Shown: positions 1 through 9,411, counted from the first letter of the stretch. The stretch: 64,000 bases of DNA from an uncultured Bacilli bacterium (GCA_910587325.1 CAJUKB010000003.1:1-64000); one strand, 5' to 3'. Notes: generated from the letters alone by a model not told the origin. Translations and numbers: made by a program.

Positions 1-1425
1 TCTTGTTTATTCTGGTTATCATTTTATTCCATCACGCACAATCTAGGACACAGCGAAAAATTTATTTTAAGAAAGAATACAGGAGAATGTATTCGTGCTT
101 TTGTAGAAAAGATGGGTGTTGTGTATATTAAATTTGCTCAAATGCTTGCTATGCAAAATGTGGGGAATTTATTTGCAGAAGAAGATAGAGTGAAATTATC
201 AAGAATATGTGACCATATAAATCCTATTTCCTTTAAAAAAGTAAAAAAACAGATTGAAAAAGAATATGGTTGTTCTCTAGAAAAAAAGTTTAAAAAAGTG
301 TACGAAGAACCTGTAGGATCAGCTTCTATTTCGCAAGTACACAAAGCGATTTTAAAAAATGGCGATGTTGTAGCGATTAAAGTAAAAAGAAAAGATGTTA
401 CAAGAAAAATAGAACGTGATATTAAACAAATTCGTAAGATTGTGCATCGTTTTGGTAAACTTTTTAAGTTCAAAAATTATTTAGGGAGTGATTTGGCTTT
501 AGATTTATATTTAGAATGGATTAAAGAGGAAACAAATTTTGAAACTGAAAAAAACAATATATCAAAATATTATTATTTTGCCAAATCAGTGAATGGAAGA
601 ATTCCAGGAGCTAGAAATATCTTAGTTCCTAAAGTTTATAAAAAAATGTGTACCCAAAATATTATTGTGATGGAATTTATTTTTTCTAAAACAATTAACC
701 AAATGAAGTTAACACAAAAAAATAAAGAATTAATTCGTAATAGCTTAAATGATTACGTTATGCTATCTTTCTATGCTTTATTTCATGATATGCCTGTTAC
801 TTTTCATGGGGACCCACATGGAGGAAATATTTATATTGATAAAAATGGGAATATAGGATTTTTGGATATGGGGCTTATATTTACTTTTTCTAAAGAAGAA
901 GTAGAATTTACTAGAAGATTATTTTTAGATGCTTATACATGCAATTTAGAAGAACTAACCCATTTATTAATAGATGGTAGTAATCAAAAAGATGTAGATG
1001 TTACCTCTTTAATGCAAGATTTTCAAAAATGTTGTTCGGAATTTAAAAATATCCCAGTTCCACAGTTTTTTATGAATATGATGTTTGTTTATACAAAATA
1101 TAACTTAGAACCAGATCCTATTTTTTATAAAATGGCAAAAACGTTTGTAGCTCTTTTTGGAATAAATACTTTTACAGAAAATATAAAAAGTACAGAAGAA
1201 CTTTTAATGCAACAAATTGTTGATTTTTATGTTTCTAGAACTATAAATGATGTAAAAGAAATTACAGAGGACGGAATTACTTTTTTACCCAATTTTGTAA
1301 AGAATACTTTAGAAAAAGGATTAACGAAAAGTATAGCTGAACAGATTATTTCATTAAGCAATTTTAGTAAGAAAGTGAATGAATCTGTGAAGCATTTTGA
1401 TGAAGTATTATCTTTCTTTAAATAA
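1..1425 (+). CDS. ABC1/UbiB (AarF) kinase-like protein, 5' end outside window
   Basis: The frame is open from base 1, so the start lies upstream and the gene is partial; the Met at 112 is internal. It is an atypical protein kinase-like protein of the ABC1/ADCK/UbiB family. Visible marks are KFAQ near the N terminus, the family alanine-rich segment GSASISQVHKA, a Lys strand (VAIKVKR), a catalytic-loop-like HGDPHGGN and the metal-binding GFLDMGL. Family members are linked to quinone or lipid metabolism in respiring bacteria. No ubiquinone or menaquinone genes are seen in this window, so the substrate is unknown. The stop codon is 15 bases before a dispersed repeat whose hairpin probably terminates the transcript. 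Confidence 0.85.
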   Translation, partial: SCLFWLSFYSITHNLGHSEKFILRKNTGECIRAFVEKMGVVYIKFAQMLAMQNVGNLFAEEDRVKLSRICDHINPISFKKVKKQIEKEYGCSLEKKFKKVYEEPVGSASISQVHKAILKNGDVVAIKVKRKDVTRKIERDIKQIRKIVHRFGKLFKFKNYLGSDLALDLYLEWIKEETNFETEKNNISKYYYFAKSVNGRIPGARNILVPKVYKKMCTQNIIVMEFIFSKTINQMKLTQKNKELIRNSLNDYVMLSFYALFHDMPVTFHGDPHGGNIYIDKNGNIGFLDMGLIFTFSKEEVEFTRRLFLDAYTCNLEELTHLLIDGSNQKDVDVTSLMQDFQKCCSEFKNIPVPQFFMNMMFVYTKYNLEPDPIFYKMAKTFVALFGINTFTENIKSTEELLMQQIVDFYVSRTINDVKEITEDGITFLPNFVKNTLEKGLTKSIAEQIISLSNFSKKVNESVKHFDEVLSFFK

Positions 1426-1439
1426 ATTTTTAAGAATTT

Positions 1440-1590
1440 TACTAATTTTGTGAAAGTTTAAGTTCAATTAGGGCAATTGAGCTTTTCTTTTGGTAAATTG
1501 AAATTACAATTTCTCTTTTTCCTCTTATAATTTAGGAAATTAGCAATTTGCATACTCTTTTTCTTTCTGTTATTTTGTTAGCAGAAAGGA
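1440..1590 (+). repeat. Dispersed Rpn-linked repeat, copy A
   Basis: This is the first of three related sequences (others at 42161 and 56258). Shared parts, in order, are an ACTAATTTTGT start, an AAGTTCAATT / AATTGAACTT type hairpin followed by CTTTT, a TTGGTAAATT segment, ACAATTTC, and TTTAGGAAATTAGC before TTTGCAT. Copy A continues through CAGAAAGGA into the Rpn start. Each copy begins 13-21 bases after the stop codon of an unrelated gene. The hairpin plus T-rich stretch probably also terminates the upstream gene. Confidence 0.75.
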
Positions 1591-1597
1591 GAATTTT

Positions 1598-2426
1598 ATG
1601 GATTTAAAAAATATAAATTTAATGAATGATGCCTTGTTTAAAGCCATAATGTGCCATGAAAATAGTAGAGAAATGGTAGTCGATTTTATTCATGGAGTAA
1701 CAAGAATAAAAAAAGAAATATTAAAGAGTGGTGTTTTTATAGGAGGAGAGGAAATACCCAAAAGAAGAATATTTACGAAAAAACAAATGACAGACTTTAC
1801 TGTAAATATAGAAAAACAAGCAGAGGATTATTATCGAGATGAATCAAAGAAAAGATACAAGCACCTTTGATAAGAATAATTTATATGCTTTTTCGGTGAT
1901 AGTAGAATTAAGTCATGCTAGTATGAAACAGTATCCTAAAGTGATAGTAATCAATCTAGATAACTTTAATTACTTTGAAACAGATAAACCCCTATTAACT
2001 TTTAAAATCAGAGATGAAGAAGGTCATATTGAAAGTGAAATGTATGAATCCATCCATTTAGTGCTTGCCAATATAAACAATTCTAAGTACAATATAAATA
2101 AAGAAATCAAGAAGTTTGCAAGTTTTCTAAAAGAAAGAGATTTAGAAAAACTAGCAGAAGAGTTTAGGGGAGATGAGAAGTACATGGCAATCATAAGGAC
2201 AGTAGAAGATTTAACCATGGATGAAGAATTAATAGGATTTTATTCGTATGAAGAGAAGATAAGGCAAGATAAACAAGAATTGGAATATAGTAAGGAACGT
2301 ATAAGAGAAGAAGCAAATTTAGAAGTAGCTAAAAATTTACTCGCTATGCGTGTATTATCGGTAGAATAAATTGCAAGTGCAACCGATTTGACAATCGAAA
2401 AAATTAATTCATTAAAAAAAGAGTAA
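1598..2426 (+). pseudogene. Rpn-family PD-(D/E)XK nuclease/transposase-like gene, frameshifted
   Basis: The first frame (1598-1870) begins NINLMNDALFKAIM, the usual start of Rpn/PDDEXK-family recombination-promoting nucleases. The rest is in another frame (about 1839-2369) with AFSVIVELSH, PKVIVINLDNFN, FKIRDEEG and the MAIIRTVEDL block. A shift near 1835-1845 breaks the gene. The second frame then stops at 2367 (TAA) where an in-frame tail IASATDLTIEKIN continues to 2426, so a Gln codon probably became TAA. The family normally has about 280-300 residues and all parts are present, so this is a recent pseudogene with two lesions. The promoter-side sequence is repeat copy A. Confidence 0.85.
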
Positions 2427-2485
2427 AATTTTCTTTCTAAAAAAGAGTGTGTTATAATCTATAAAGAATATAAAGAGGGATTGCT

Positions 2486-3700
2486 ATGAAAACGATAAAA
2501 CTAATTATTTGTACTTTTCTTTTGTTTTTTACTTTTATTCTAAATTGTTTTGCTAAATCAGGCTATTCTTATTTAGATATAAATATACCTGATGTACAAG
2601 CAAAGAACATTTTACTTTATAATGTAAACGATAATAAAATTCTTTACGAGTTAAATAGCAAAGAAAAAATTTCAATTGCAAGTTTAACGAAAATTATGAC
2701 GGCAGTTGTAGCAATAGAATCGCTTGAGAATTTAGATGAAGTTGTAAGTGTTCCAAGTGGAGCATTTTATAATGTAGCTGGCTACGCAGAAGCAGGCTTT
2801 AAAGTAGGAGAGCATGTAACCATTAAAGATTTACTTTATGGTACACTTCTTCCAAGTGGAGCAGACGCAGCACAATCGCTAGCCATTTTAACAAGTGGTA
2901 GTCTTTCTTCTTTTGTAGAAAAAATGAATGAAAAAGCGAGTAGTCTTGGAATGAATTCGACACACTATGAAAATCCTGTAGGAAGAGATCATGAACAAAA
3001 CTATTCGACACTAAGTGATTTAGCAAAACTTCTATTTTATGCTTTAGAAAACCCTGTCTTTTATGAAATCTATACGACAAGGCAATATATTACTTTAAAT
3101 AATTTAGAACTTTCAAGTACTCTTGTAATACCTTCTTCAAAATATAACTTAAATATTGAGAACATTAAAGGGTCAAAATCAGGCTATACTAAAAATGCAG
3201 GATTATGTCTTTCTAGTATTGCAGAATTTAATGGAGTTCAGTATTTGCTCATTACAGCAGGCTCTCATTATGAAAGTGGATTTCCTAACCATATTGTAGA
3301 TAGTTTGGCGATTTATAATTATTTCTTTGAAAATTTTAGTTATCAACCTATTTTAAAAAAGGATGAGATTATCCATACTTTAGAAATTAAAGATGGAGTT
3401 TTTAAAAATTATGAAATTAAAAGTGATGAAGATAAAAGTTTATATATGGAAAATGAAAGTGAACTAGAATATATTTATAATGGTTTGGATTCTTTAAATT
3501 ATAAAGTGAAAATAGGAGATAAATTAGGAGAAATAGCGGTAAAGAATAAAGATACAATTTTGTATACCTTCGATGTATTTTTAAATGAACATGTAAAGTA
3601 TAAACATACAAAAATAATTATGTTTGGAATACTTTTGTTATTAGTAATTGTGTGTATTTGTTTTATACGAAAAAAGAGAAAACGAAAAGAAAAAAATTGA
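2486..3700 (+). CDS. D-alanyl-D-alanine carboxypeptidase (PBP5/DacF type, S11)
   Basis: This serine D,D-carboxypeptidase would trim the terminal D-Ala of peptidoglycan stem peptides outside the membrane. It has an N-terminal signal segment (about residues 4-23), the acylation motif S66-L-T-K69, a second motif SGA at 124-126 where many relatives have SxN, and a KSGYT triad motif in KGSKSGYTKNAG. A C-terminal hydrophobic segment near residues 374-394 followed by Lys/Arg probably anchors it. Length (404 aa) is normal. The start is preceded by AAGAGGG at a good distance, and a TATAAT at 2453-2458 may be its -10 box. It shows that this lineage keeps peptidoglycan. Confidence 0.9.
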   Translation: MKTIKLIICTFLLFFTFILNCFAKSGYSYLDINIPDVQAKNILLYNVNDNKILYELNSKEKISIASLTKIMTAVVAIESLENLDEVVSVPSGAFYNVAGYAEAGFKVGEHVTIKDLLYGTLLPSGADAAQSLAILTSGSLSSFVEKMNEKASSLGMNSTHYENPVGRDHEQNYSTLSDLAKLLFYALENPVFYEIYTTRQYITLNNLELSSTLVIPSSKYNLNIENIKGSKSGYTKNAGLCLSSIAEFNGVQYLLITAGSHYESGFPNHIVDSLAIYNYFFENFSYQPILKKDEIIHTLEIKDGVFKNYEIKSDEDKSLYMENESELEYIYNGLDSLNYKVKIGDKLGEIAVKNKDTILYTFDVFLNEHVKYKHTKIIMFGILLLLVIVCICFIRKKRKRKEKN

Positions 3701-3727
3701 CAAACACATTCGGGGGGGGGGTATAAT
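3697..3727 (+). promoter_or_regulatory. Promoter with ten-G tract in the -35/-10 spacer
   Basis: A consensus TTGACA (3697-3702) and TATAAT (3722-3727) are separated by 19 bases that end in ten consecutive G (3712-3721). Optimal spacing is about 17. Gain or loss of G by slippage would change spacing and promoter strength. The promoter drives the ABC exporter starting at 3787. The -35 box overlaps the end of the preceding carboxypeptidase gene. Confidence 0.75.
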
Positions 3728-3786
3728 TAAAAAAACGTTTCTATAAGAAGTAGGAAGTGTTATAATGAATTTTAGGAGGAAGTTAT

Positions 3787-4689
3787 ATGTTAAAAGTAGA
3801 AAATGTAACAAAATATTATGGGGACTTTTTAGCAGTAGACGATTTAACTTTTGAAGTAAAACCAGGGGAAATCTTTGGACTTTTGGGTGTAAATGGTGCT
3901 GGTAAAACAACCACTTTTCGTATGATTAATGGTTTACTTGATAAAACAAAAGGAAGCATTACTTTGAATGGAAAATCAATTGATTATACAATAACAGATA
4001 AAATCGGTTTTTTAACGGAAGAAAGAAGCCTACTTACAAAATTAACCGTGAAGGAACAAGCTATTTATTATGGAATATTAAAAGGAATGGATGAGAAAAC
4101 CATTTTAGAAAGATTGGATTATTGGTTAGATAGATTTCATATTTCGGAGTACAAAGAACGTAAGATAAAAGAGTTATCAAAAGGAAACCAACAAAAGGTT
4201 CAATTTATTACAGCGATTATTAATGAGCCGAAATTATTAATCTTAGATGAACCATTTTCAGGGCTAGACCCCATCAACGTGCAAATGTTTATGGATGTTA
4301 TAAGAGATTTGAAAGCAAAAGGAACAAGTATTATCTTTTCTTCACATCGTATGGAGCATGTAGAGATGTTTTGTGAAAAGTTATTGGTTCTTGTCCATGG
4401 AAAAAGCGTTTTAGCAGGAGAACTAAAACAGATTAAAAAAGAGTATCGTAAGAAAAATATTCATATTGTGGCAGAAGATGTTGATATTGAAGCCTTAAAA
4501 AAAGTGGTGGGCGTAATAGATGTAATTGTAAATGAAACAGAAATAGTTGTAAAGATTAAATCCAATGAAAATGTCAGTGATGTCTTTAACTTCATAAAGA
4601 AGTGTAAAGAAGTGAGTAAATTTGTAGTAGAAGATGCCACTTTAAATGAAATTTTCTTAGAGAAAGTAGGGGTAGCCTATGAAAACTAA
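3787..4689 (+). CDS. ABC exporter ATP-binding protein (NatA-like)
   Basis: This is the cytoplasmic nucleotide-binding subunit of an ABC-2 type exporter. It has Walker A GVNGAGKT (residues 34-41), the signature-like ELSKGNQQKV, Walker B LLILDEPF and a switch His in FSSHRMEH. The C-terminal 80 residues are the small accessory domain typical of NatA/CcmA-type subunits. The start has AGGAGG eight bases upstream. The 3' end overlaps the permease gene by 11 bases, so the two are co-translated. The substrate cannot be read from sequence. Expression may switch through the poly-G promoter immediately upstream. Confidence 0.9.
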   Translation: MLKVENVTKYYGDFLAVDDLTFEVKPGEIFGLLGVNGAGKTTTFRMINGLLDKTKGSITLNGKSIDYTITDKIGFLTEERSLLTKLTVKEQAIYYGILKGMDEKTILERLDYWLDRFHISEYKERKIKELSKGNQQKVQFITAIINEPKLLILDEPFSGLDPINVQMFMDVIRDLKAKGTSIIFSSHRMEHVEMFCEKLLVLVHGKSVLAGELKQIKKEYRKKNIHIVAEDVDIEALKKVVGVIDVIVNETEIVVKIKSNENVSDVFNFIKKCKEVSKFVVEDATLNEIFLEKVGVAYEN

Positions 4690-5998
4690 ATTAAAATTTT
4701 TGATTAAACAAAGTTTAAAAAAGAAAATTAAAACCAAATGGTTTAAAGTTGCCAATATCTTAATTTTGGTTTTACTTATTGGAATTGTCAATATTGATAG
4801 AGTGATTAGTTTTTTTGGTGGAGATTTTGAAAATAGTACCAAAATATTTGTAGTAGATGAAGCAAATTCTTATTCGCTATTAGAAACTAATTTCAATGCT
4901 TTAAAAGATTCTTTAGAGGACTTAGGAAATTATGAACTTGAAAATAGTACAAAACCGATTGAAGAATTAAAAGAAGAAATTAAAGATAGTGATAATATTA
5001 TTGTTAATATTGTTCCTTCAAATGAAGGATATATAGAGGCTAATTTAGTTAGTTTTGACCCAATTGGAACCATTACAGAACAACTTTTACGAACAAGTTT
5101 AAATAGTGTTAAATCTGCCTATGTTTTACAAAATAGTGGTTTATCAGAAAGTGAAATAGCAGCTCTTACAAGTAGTGTAAACATAAATAAAGAGGTAACC
5201 AATCCAGAGTTAGATGAAAATTCTGAAGGACATGATATTGTATCAAGTGGTCTTATTATTGTAATGATTGTACCTTTCTTTTTACTTATTACAATGCTAA
5301 CACAAATGATTGGAGCAGAGATTAACGATGAAAAATCAACAAGAAGTATGGAGATTATTATTTCCAATGTTTCTCCAAAAATTCACTTTGCTTCTAAGAT
5401 TATTTCATCAACACTGTTTGTGATTATCCAAGCCCTTATGTTAGTTGGATATGCCCTTATTGCTTTAATCATACGTAAACTTCTTACATCGTCTTTAATT
5501 GGAGCAGTACCTGGAGAAGTTAGTGGTTTCGTAAATGAAACATTAACTATGGTAAAAAATACAGGAGTACTTGATTTGTTATTGCAAGGATTGCCATTTA
5601 TTTTACTACTCTTTATCTTTAGTTTCCTTGCTTATGCCATTGTTGCAGGAGTACTTGCTAGTATGACAACCAATATTGAAGATTATCAACAATTACAAAC
5701 ACCTCTTATGATTATCTTACTTGTTGGATACTATATTGCGATTATGGCTTCTGCCTTTGAAGGAGCATTGTTTGTAAAAATAGTTGCTTATATTCCAATG
5801 TTATCTTTCTTAATCGCACCAGTAATTTTCTTACTTGGACAAATTAGTTTAATAGAACTTATTATTTCAACAATTATTTGTGGGGTGGTAACGTATTTAT
5901 TGTTCCACTTTGGACTACGTATTTACAAAGTAGGAATACTTAACTATTCTAGTCAAGATTTATGGAAGAAAATATTTAAATCTGTAAAAGAAAAATAA
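4679..5998 (+). CDS. ABC-2 type exporter permease (NatB-like)
   Basis: This is the membrane subunit paired with the upstream ATPase. It has one N-terminal transmembrane helix after a basic start, a large extracytoplasmic region (about residues 45-185) and then a cluster of at least five hydrophobic helices, the layout of NatB/YhaP-type ABC-2 permeases. GAEINDEKSTRSMEIIISN is the conserved cytoplasmic coupling segment of the family. Length is 439 aa. The gene overlaps the ATPase gene and is followed by a hairpin terminator. Known relatives export Na+, antibiotics or peptides; which applies here is unknown. Confidence 0.85.
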   Translation: MKTKLKFLIKQSLKKKIKTKWFKVANILILVLLIGIVNIDRVISFFGGDFENSTKIFVVDEANSYSLLETNFNALKDSLEDLGNYELENSTKPIEELKEEIKDSDNIIVNIVPSNEGYIEANLVSFDPIGTITEQLLRTSLNSVKSAYVLQNSGLSESEIAALTSSVNINKEVTNPELDENSEGHDIVSSGLIIVMIVPFFLLITMLTQMIGAEINDEKSTRSMEIIISNVSPKIHFASKIISSTLFVIIQALMLVGYALIALIIRKLLTSSLIGAVPGEVSGFVNETLTMVKNTGVLDLLLQGLPFILLLFIFSFLAYAIVAGVLASMTTNIEDYQQLQTPLMIILLVGYYIAIMASAFEGALFVKIVAYIPMLSFLIAPVIFLLGQISLIELIISTIICGVVTYLLFHFGLRIYKVGILNYSSQDLWKKIFKSVKEK

Positions 5999-6029
5999 AA
6001 AAAGGTCTCTTATAAAAAGGGACTTTTTC
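5999..6029 (+). terminator. Rho-independent terminator after the ABC exporter
   Basis: An AAAAAGGTCTCT arm can pair, with one bulge and a U-G pair, to AGGGACTTTTT, followed by a T run. It sits directly after the permease stop codon. Confidence 0.6.
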
Positions 6030-6040
6030 TATGGAAAATT

Positions 6041-6572
6041 TTATCTTTTGTTTTCGATTAAATCTTCTAAATTAATATTTGGATTTGCTTTGATAAAATA
6101 GTTTGTCTCTTCATCAAATGTATATCCTAGTTTTATCGCAATTTTGGTTGTTATTTTATTAGGAGTTAAATTCATTATTGTTGTAAATTGAATGTTGGAA
6201 TTTTGAAATAGCATTTGTTATAACATTATGACTGCTTGTGTTGCATATCATTTGTTTCTATGGTCTTTATCTGTTCTAAAAGAAATAGATGTAATATGCT
6301 TGTTTCTCATTGTGATAAAGATGCTAACTACTGGTAAGCCATTTAGAATTAACATATATTCTTTAGAAGGCATAATTTTGTAACGTTTTTCTATTTTTTG
6401 AAGTTTTAAAAAAATCATAATCAGTCATTATTTCTTGTTTTATTACTTCAATTCCTTGAATTAAAAAACTCATTAAATAGTTTTCTTTCCATTTTAGATT
6501 ATTTTTTTTAGTGAAAGTATAGAGTAATTTATAACTTTCCTCATCCTCTTCAAGTGGTCTTAATAAGAACAT
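6041..6572 (-). pseudogene. Decayed GNAT-family N-acetyltransferase
   Basis: Read on the minus strand from 6572, an intact N-terminal part (MFLLRPLEEDEESYKLLY) is followed by broken frames. They still spell GNAT features: LNGLPVVSIFITMR, HITSISFRTDKDHRNK, then a stop where the acetyl-CoA-loop Gly is expected (TGA for GGA), YATQAV, another stop, and an intact C terminus with KIAIKLGYTFDEETNYFIK. At least one frameshift and two nonsense codons make it a pseudogene. The N terminus is preceded by a GGAGG-type site, so it was once a normal gene. Confidence 0.65.
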
Positions 6573-6807
6573 TTCCTCCTTTATTAGGGTGATATATTAT
6601 ACTAGTTAATATTTTTTGCCAATTCTTAGAATAGACTGATAACACGAACTTCAAGTATATAAATTTTTGTGAAATTTAGAGAATATAGGAATGACGCTAA
6701 ATATAAAGTTTTAAGTATTTTTAATAAAAGATTAATATTTTTTTAATTAAATTTTAAAAAAGTTTTCCTAAAAAAATTATATTATGAAAATGAATTTAGG
6801 AGGAATA
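6573..6807. other. Intergenic region between divergent broken genes
   Basis: This AT-rich segment holds the 5' side of the decayed acetyltransferase (minus) and of the F420-ligase-like gene (plus). The plus-side ribosome site TTTAGGAGG is clear just before 6808. No ORF or RNA gene is seen. Confidence 0.5.
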
Positions 6808-7507
6808 ATGAAATTAGTAGTAAATGAAGGAAAAAAGTTAGGTAAATAAAGATACTTATTTACGTTATGCAGTACACACAAGATTCGTTAAAACAAATGA
6901 TGATTATATTCAGTTAATAAAAGAATTTGTATTACCTTTTTATAAAGAAAATGATATTTTATCAATAAGTGAAAAAATAATTAGTTTATGTCAAAATCGA
7001 ATTATTAAAAGGGAAGATATTCAAATCGGGAAGTGGGCTAAGTTTTTATCAAAATTTGCAAATCAAAAAAATAGAGGTGGTTATGGTGTAGGTATGGCAA
7101 TTAATATGCAGTATGCCATTAATAAAGTAGGCTTAGGAAAAGTTTTAATTGCTAGTATTTTAGGAGGTTTAACGAAAATTATTGGAATAAAAGGAGTATT
7201 TTATAAAATAGTTGGTAGGGAAGTTAGTGGTTTAGATGGATTTTATGATGGGGCTTGGGAGGAGTACAGAGATATCGGCATAGAAATTCCTTTGTATCCT
7301 AATCAGGTTTGTAATGCAATAAAAGATAAATTAGGCATTACTTGTATAATAGTGGATGCTAATGATTTTGGTGTTGTAATATTAGGAAAATCCAAAGATT
7401 TAAAACTTACTAATAGGATTCTAAAAAAAATTATAAAAGATAATCCTGCTAGTCAACTAAAAGAAAAAACACCTTTCGTTTTAATTAGAAAGAAAGATAA
7501 TTTTTAA
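6808..7507 (+). pseudogene. Coenzyme F420-0:gamma-glutamyl ligase-like protein, frameshifted
   Basis: A start at 6808 with a perfect AGGAGG site begins MKLVVNEGKKLG and stops at 6847. One frame over, VNKDTYLRYAVHTRF continues at 6842 and runs to 7507. Removing one G near 6840-6842 would join them. The joined protein has the CofE-like pattern: HTRF, an EFVLPFYKENDILSISEK block (glutamate/metal region), GGYGVGMAINMQYAI, and IIVDANDFGVVILG. It resembles the short bacterial F420-ligase-like family rather than archaeal CofE. No F420 biosynthesis gene is nearby, so the true substrate is doubtful. It could also be intact if the base is a sequencing error. Confidence 0.7.
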
Positions 7508-7579
7508 GAAAAAATTAAAGATTGACTTTCTTTATTATGATAAAATAAAAGTAATTTATTTAAATGGGAGGTCTTTTTA

Positions 7580-8266
7580 ATGGCTAACATATTAATTGTT
7601 GATGATGAAAAAGAAATTGCTGATTTATTAGAAATTTATTTAACTAATGAAGATTATAATGTTTATAAGTATTATTCAAGCAAGGAAGTTTTAGCAAATT
7701 TAAATAATTTAGAAATTGATTTGGCTATTTTAGATGTAATGATGCCTGAGATAGATGGTTTTCAATTATGTAAGAAAATTAGAGAAAATTATACATTTCC
7801 CATTATTTTTGCAACAGCGAAAGTAGAAGAAATTGATAAAATAAAAGGGTTAAGTATTGGAGCAGATGATTATGTAACTAAGCCGTTTGAACCTTTAGAA
7901 CTTATAGCCAGAGTAAAAGCTCAATTACGAAGATATAAGAAATATAATCAAGTGATAAGTCCTAATGAAATAGATTTTAGAGGAATTAGGATAAATAATG
8001 ATACACATGAGTTTTTCTTTAATGAGAAAAAAGTAATACTTACGAAAACCGAGTTTGCACTTTTATGGGAGATATGTTTAAATAGAGGCAATGTGATTAA
8101 AAGTGATGATTTGTTTTTTAGAGTATGGAAAGAAAAGTATTATGAAACAGATAATAATACGATAATGGTGCATATTAGACATTTAAGAGAAAAAATGAGT
8201 GATAATGGCAAGAATCCAAAATACATTAAAACAATATATGGAGTGGGGTATAAAATTGAAAAATAA
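7580..8266 (+). CDS. OmpR/PhoB-family response regulator, VanR-like
   Basis: The receiver domain (residues 1-120) has the acidic pair D8-D9, phospho-acceptor D52 in LDVMMP, T79 and K101 in TKPF. The C-terminal winged-helix domain (about 130-228) has LTKTEFALLWEICLNRG and the wing HIRHLREK...IKTIYGVGYK. The stretch EPLELIARVKAQLRRYKKYN is very close to VanR of glycopeptide-resistance clusters, but no vanHAX genes are present. The start has GGGAGG upstream. The stop overlaps the kinase gene. Likely targets are the two C39-like peptidase genes downstream (inference from order). Confidence 0.9.
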   Translation: MANILIVDDEKEIADLLEIYLTNEDYNVYKYYSSKEVLANLNNLEIDLAILDVMMPEIDGFQLCKKIRENYTFPIIFATAKVEEIDKIKGLSIGADDYVTKPFEPLELIARVKAQLRRYKKYNQVISPNEIDFRGIRINNDTHEFFFNEKKVILTKTEFALLWEICLNRGNVIKSDDLFFRVWKEKYYETDNNTIMVHIRHLREKMSDNGKNPKYIKTIYGVGYKIEK

Positions 8267-9380
8267 AAGTAGTGATAATCAGTTATTAAAAAAGATTTTT
8301 TCAGATTTTTTGATGAAAGTTGTAGTTTATTTTGTAGTTGTTATTTTAATCTTTGCAATTACTATTTGGATAGGAAGTAAAGGAGATTATCAATGGTTGT
8401 ATGACCAAAATGAAGAAGCTTACTTTTTTTGGAAGGCACTATTTTATAATGTTTATTCAAGTAGTTATTTTATCTTTGTATTAATTTTTGTTATTGTAGG
8501 AGGATTTTTGTTTTTACTTTATCAATTACTGAAAAAAGTTTTTTCGTTTGTAACAGCTTTAGCAGATTCAGCAAATCGATTATTTGATAAAAATGAAGAG
8601 GAAATAGTACTTCCAGAAGAGTTGAATCAACTAGAAAGAAAATTAAATCATTTGAAGAGAGAAGCTCTTAAAAATGAAAGATTAGCTATCGAAAATGAAC
8701 AAAAAAAGGATGAATTAATTGTTTATATGGCACATGATTTGAAAACTCCCTTAACCTCTATGATTGGTTATTTGTCGCTTTTAGATGAGATAAAAGATAT
8801 GCCAAAACAAAAGCGCCAAAAATATATTAGTATTGCTCTTGATAAGTCTTATAAATTAGAAGATTTAATTAATGAATTATTCGATACTGCAAGATTTAAT
8901 TCAGAAAAAATAATTTTGGAAAAAGAAGAGTTAAACTTAAATTTGATGCTAGAACAAATTATCGATGATTTCTATCCAATACTTAAGGAATTAAATAAAA
9001 AAGTAAAATTCAATTCGAAAGAAAGTATTATTTTATTTGCTGATGCAAATAGATTGAGTAGAGTATTTAATAATTTACTTAAAAATGCAATTTATTATAG
9101 CAAGGAAAATAGTGATATAGAAATAGATTTAACTAAATTAGATAATAAAGTACTTGTTAAGGTAATTAATAAGGGAAAACAAATTCCGAAAGCAAAATTG
9201 GATAAGATATTTGAAAAATTTTATAGGTTGGATACTTCAAGAAATACTAAAACTGGTGGTAGTGGTTTAGGGCTTGCTATTGCTAAAGATATTTTGGAAC
9301 TTCATGGAGGTAATATCAAGGCACAAAGCAGTGAAAAAGAAACAATATTTATAGTAGAATTACCATTAGATAGAACTTAA
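8256..9380 (+). CDS. Sensor histidine kinase, VanS-like
   Basis: The partner of the upstream regulator. The best start is TTG at 8256, because GGAGTGGGG lies just before it; this overlaps the regulator gene by 11 bases. An ATG at 8238 is the alternative. Two transmembrane helices flank a short extracytoplasmic loop (YQWLYDQNEEAYFFWK). A HAMP-like linker follows, then the dimerization helix with H in YMAHDLKTPLTSM, an N box (LKNAIYYS), DxF-like KIFEKFYRLD and the G box GGSGLGLAIAK. VanS-type arrangement and length (about 374 aa) suggest sensing of cell-wall stress, which is inference. Confidence 0.88.
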   Translation: MKNKSSDNQLLKKIFSDFLMKVVVYFVVVILIFAITIWIGSKGDYQWLYDQNEEAYFFWKALFYNVYSSSYFIFVLIFVIVGGFLFLLYQLLKKVFSFVTALADSANRLFDKNEEEIVLPEELNQLERKLNHLKREALKNERLAIENEQKKDELIVYMAHDLKTPLTSMIGYLSLLDEIKDMPKQKRQKYISIALDKSYKLEDLINELFDTARFNSEKIILEKEELNLNLMLEQIIDDFYPILKELNKKVKFNSKESIILFADANRLSRVFNNLLKNAIYYSKENSDIEIDLTKLDNKVLVKVINKGKQIPKAKLDKIFEKFYRLDTSRNTKTGGSGLGLAIAKDILELHGGNIKAQSSEKETIFIVELPLDRT

Positions 9381-9411
9381 GAAAATTTTAAGGTTTTTAT
9401 AAGAAGAAAGT

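Noticed and set aside
6041..6572. TGA in place of the conserved Gly of an acetyltransferase suggested a TGA=Gly code.
   Set aside because: Other intact genes end in TGA (for example at 10324, 22268 and 25632), Gly uses GGN throughout, and the same gene has a TAA and a frameshift.
7580..9380. VanRS-like genes as part of a vancomycin-resistance cluster.
   Set aside because: No vanH, ligase or vanX gene is adjacent; the vanY-like gene is 11 kb away on the other strand.
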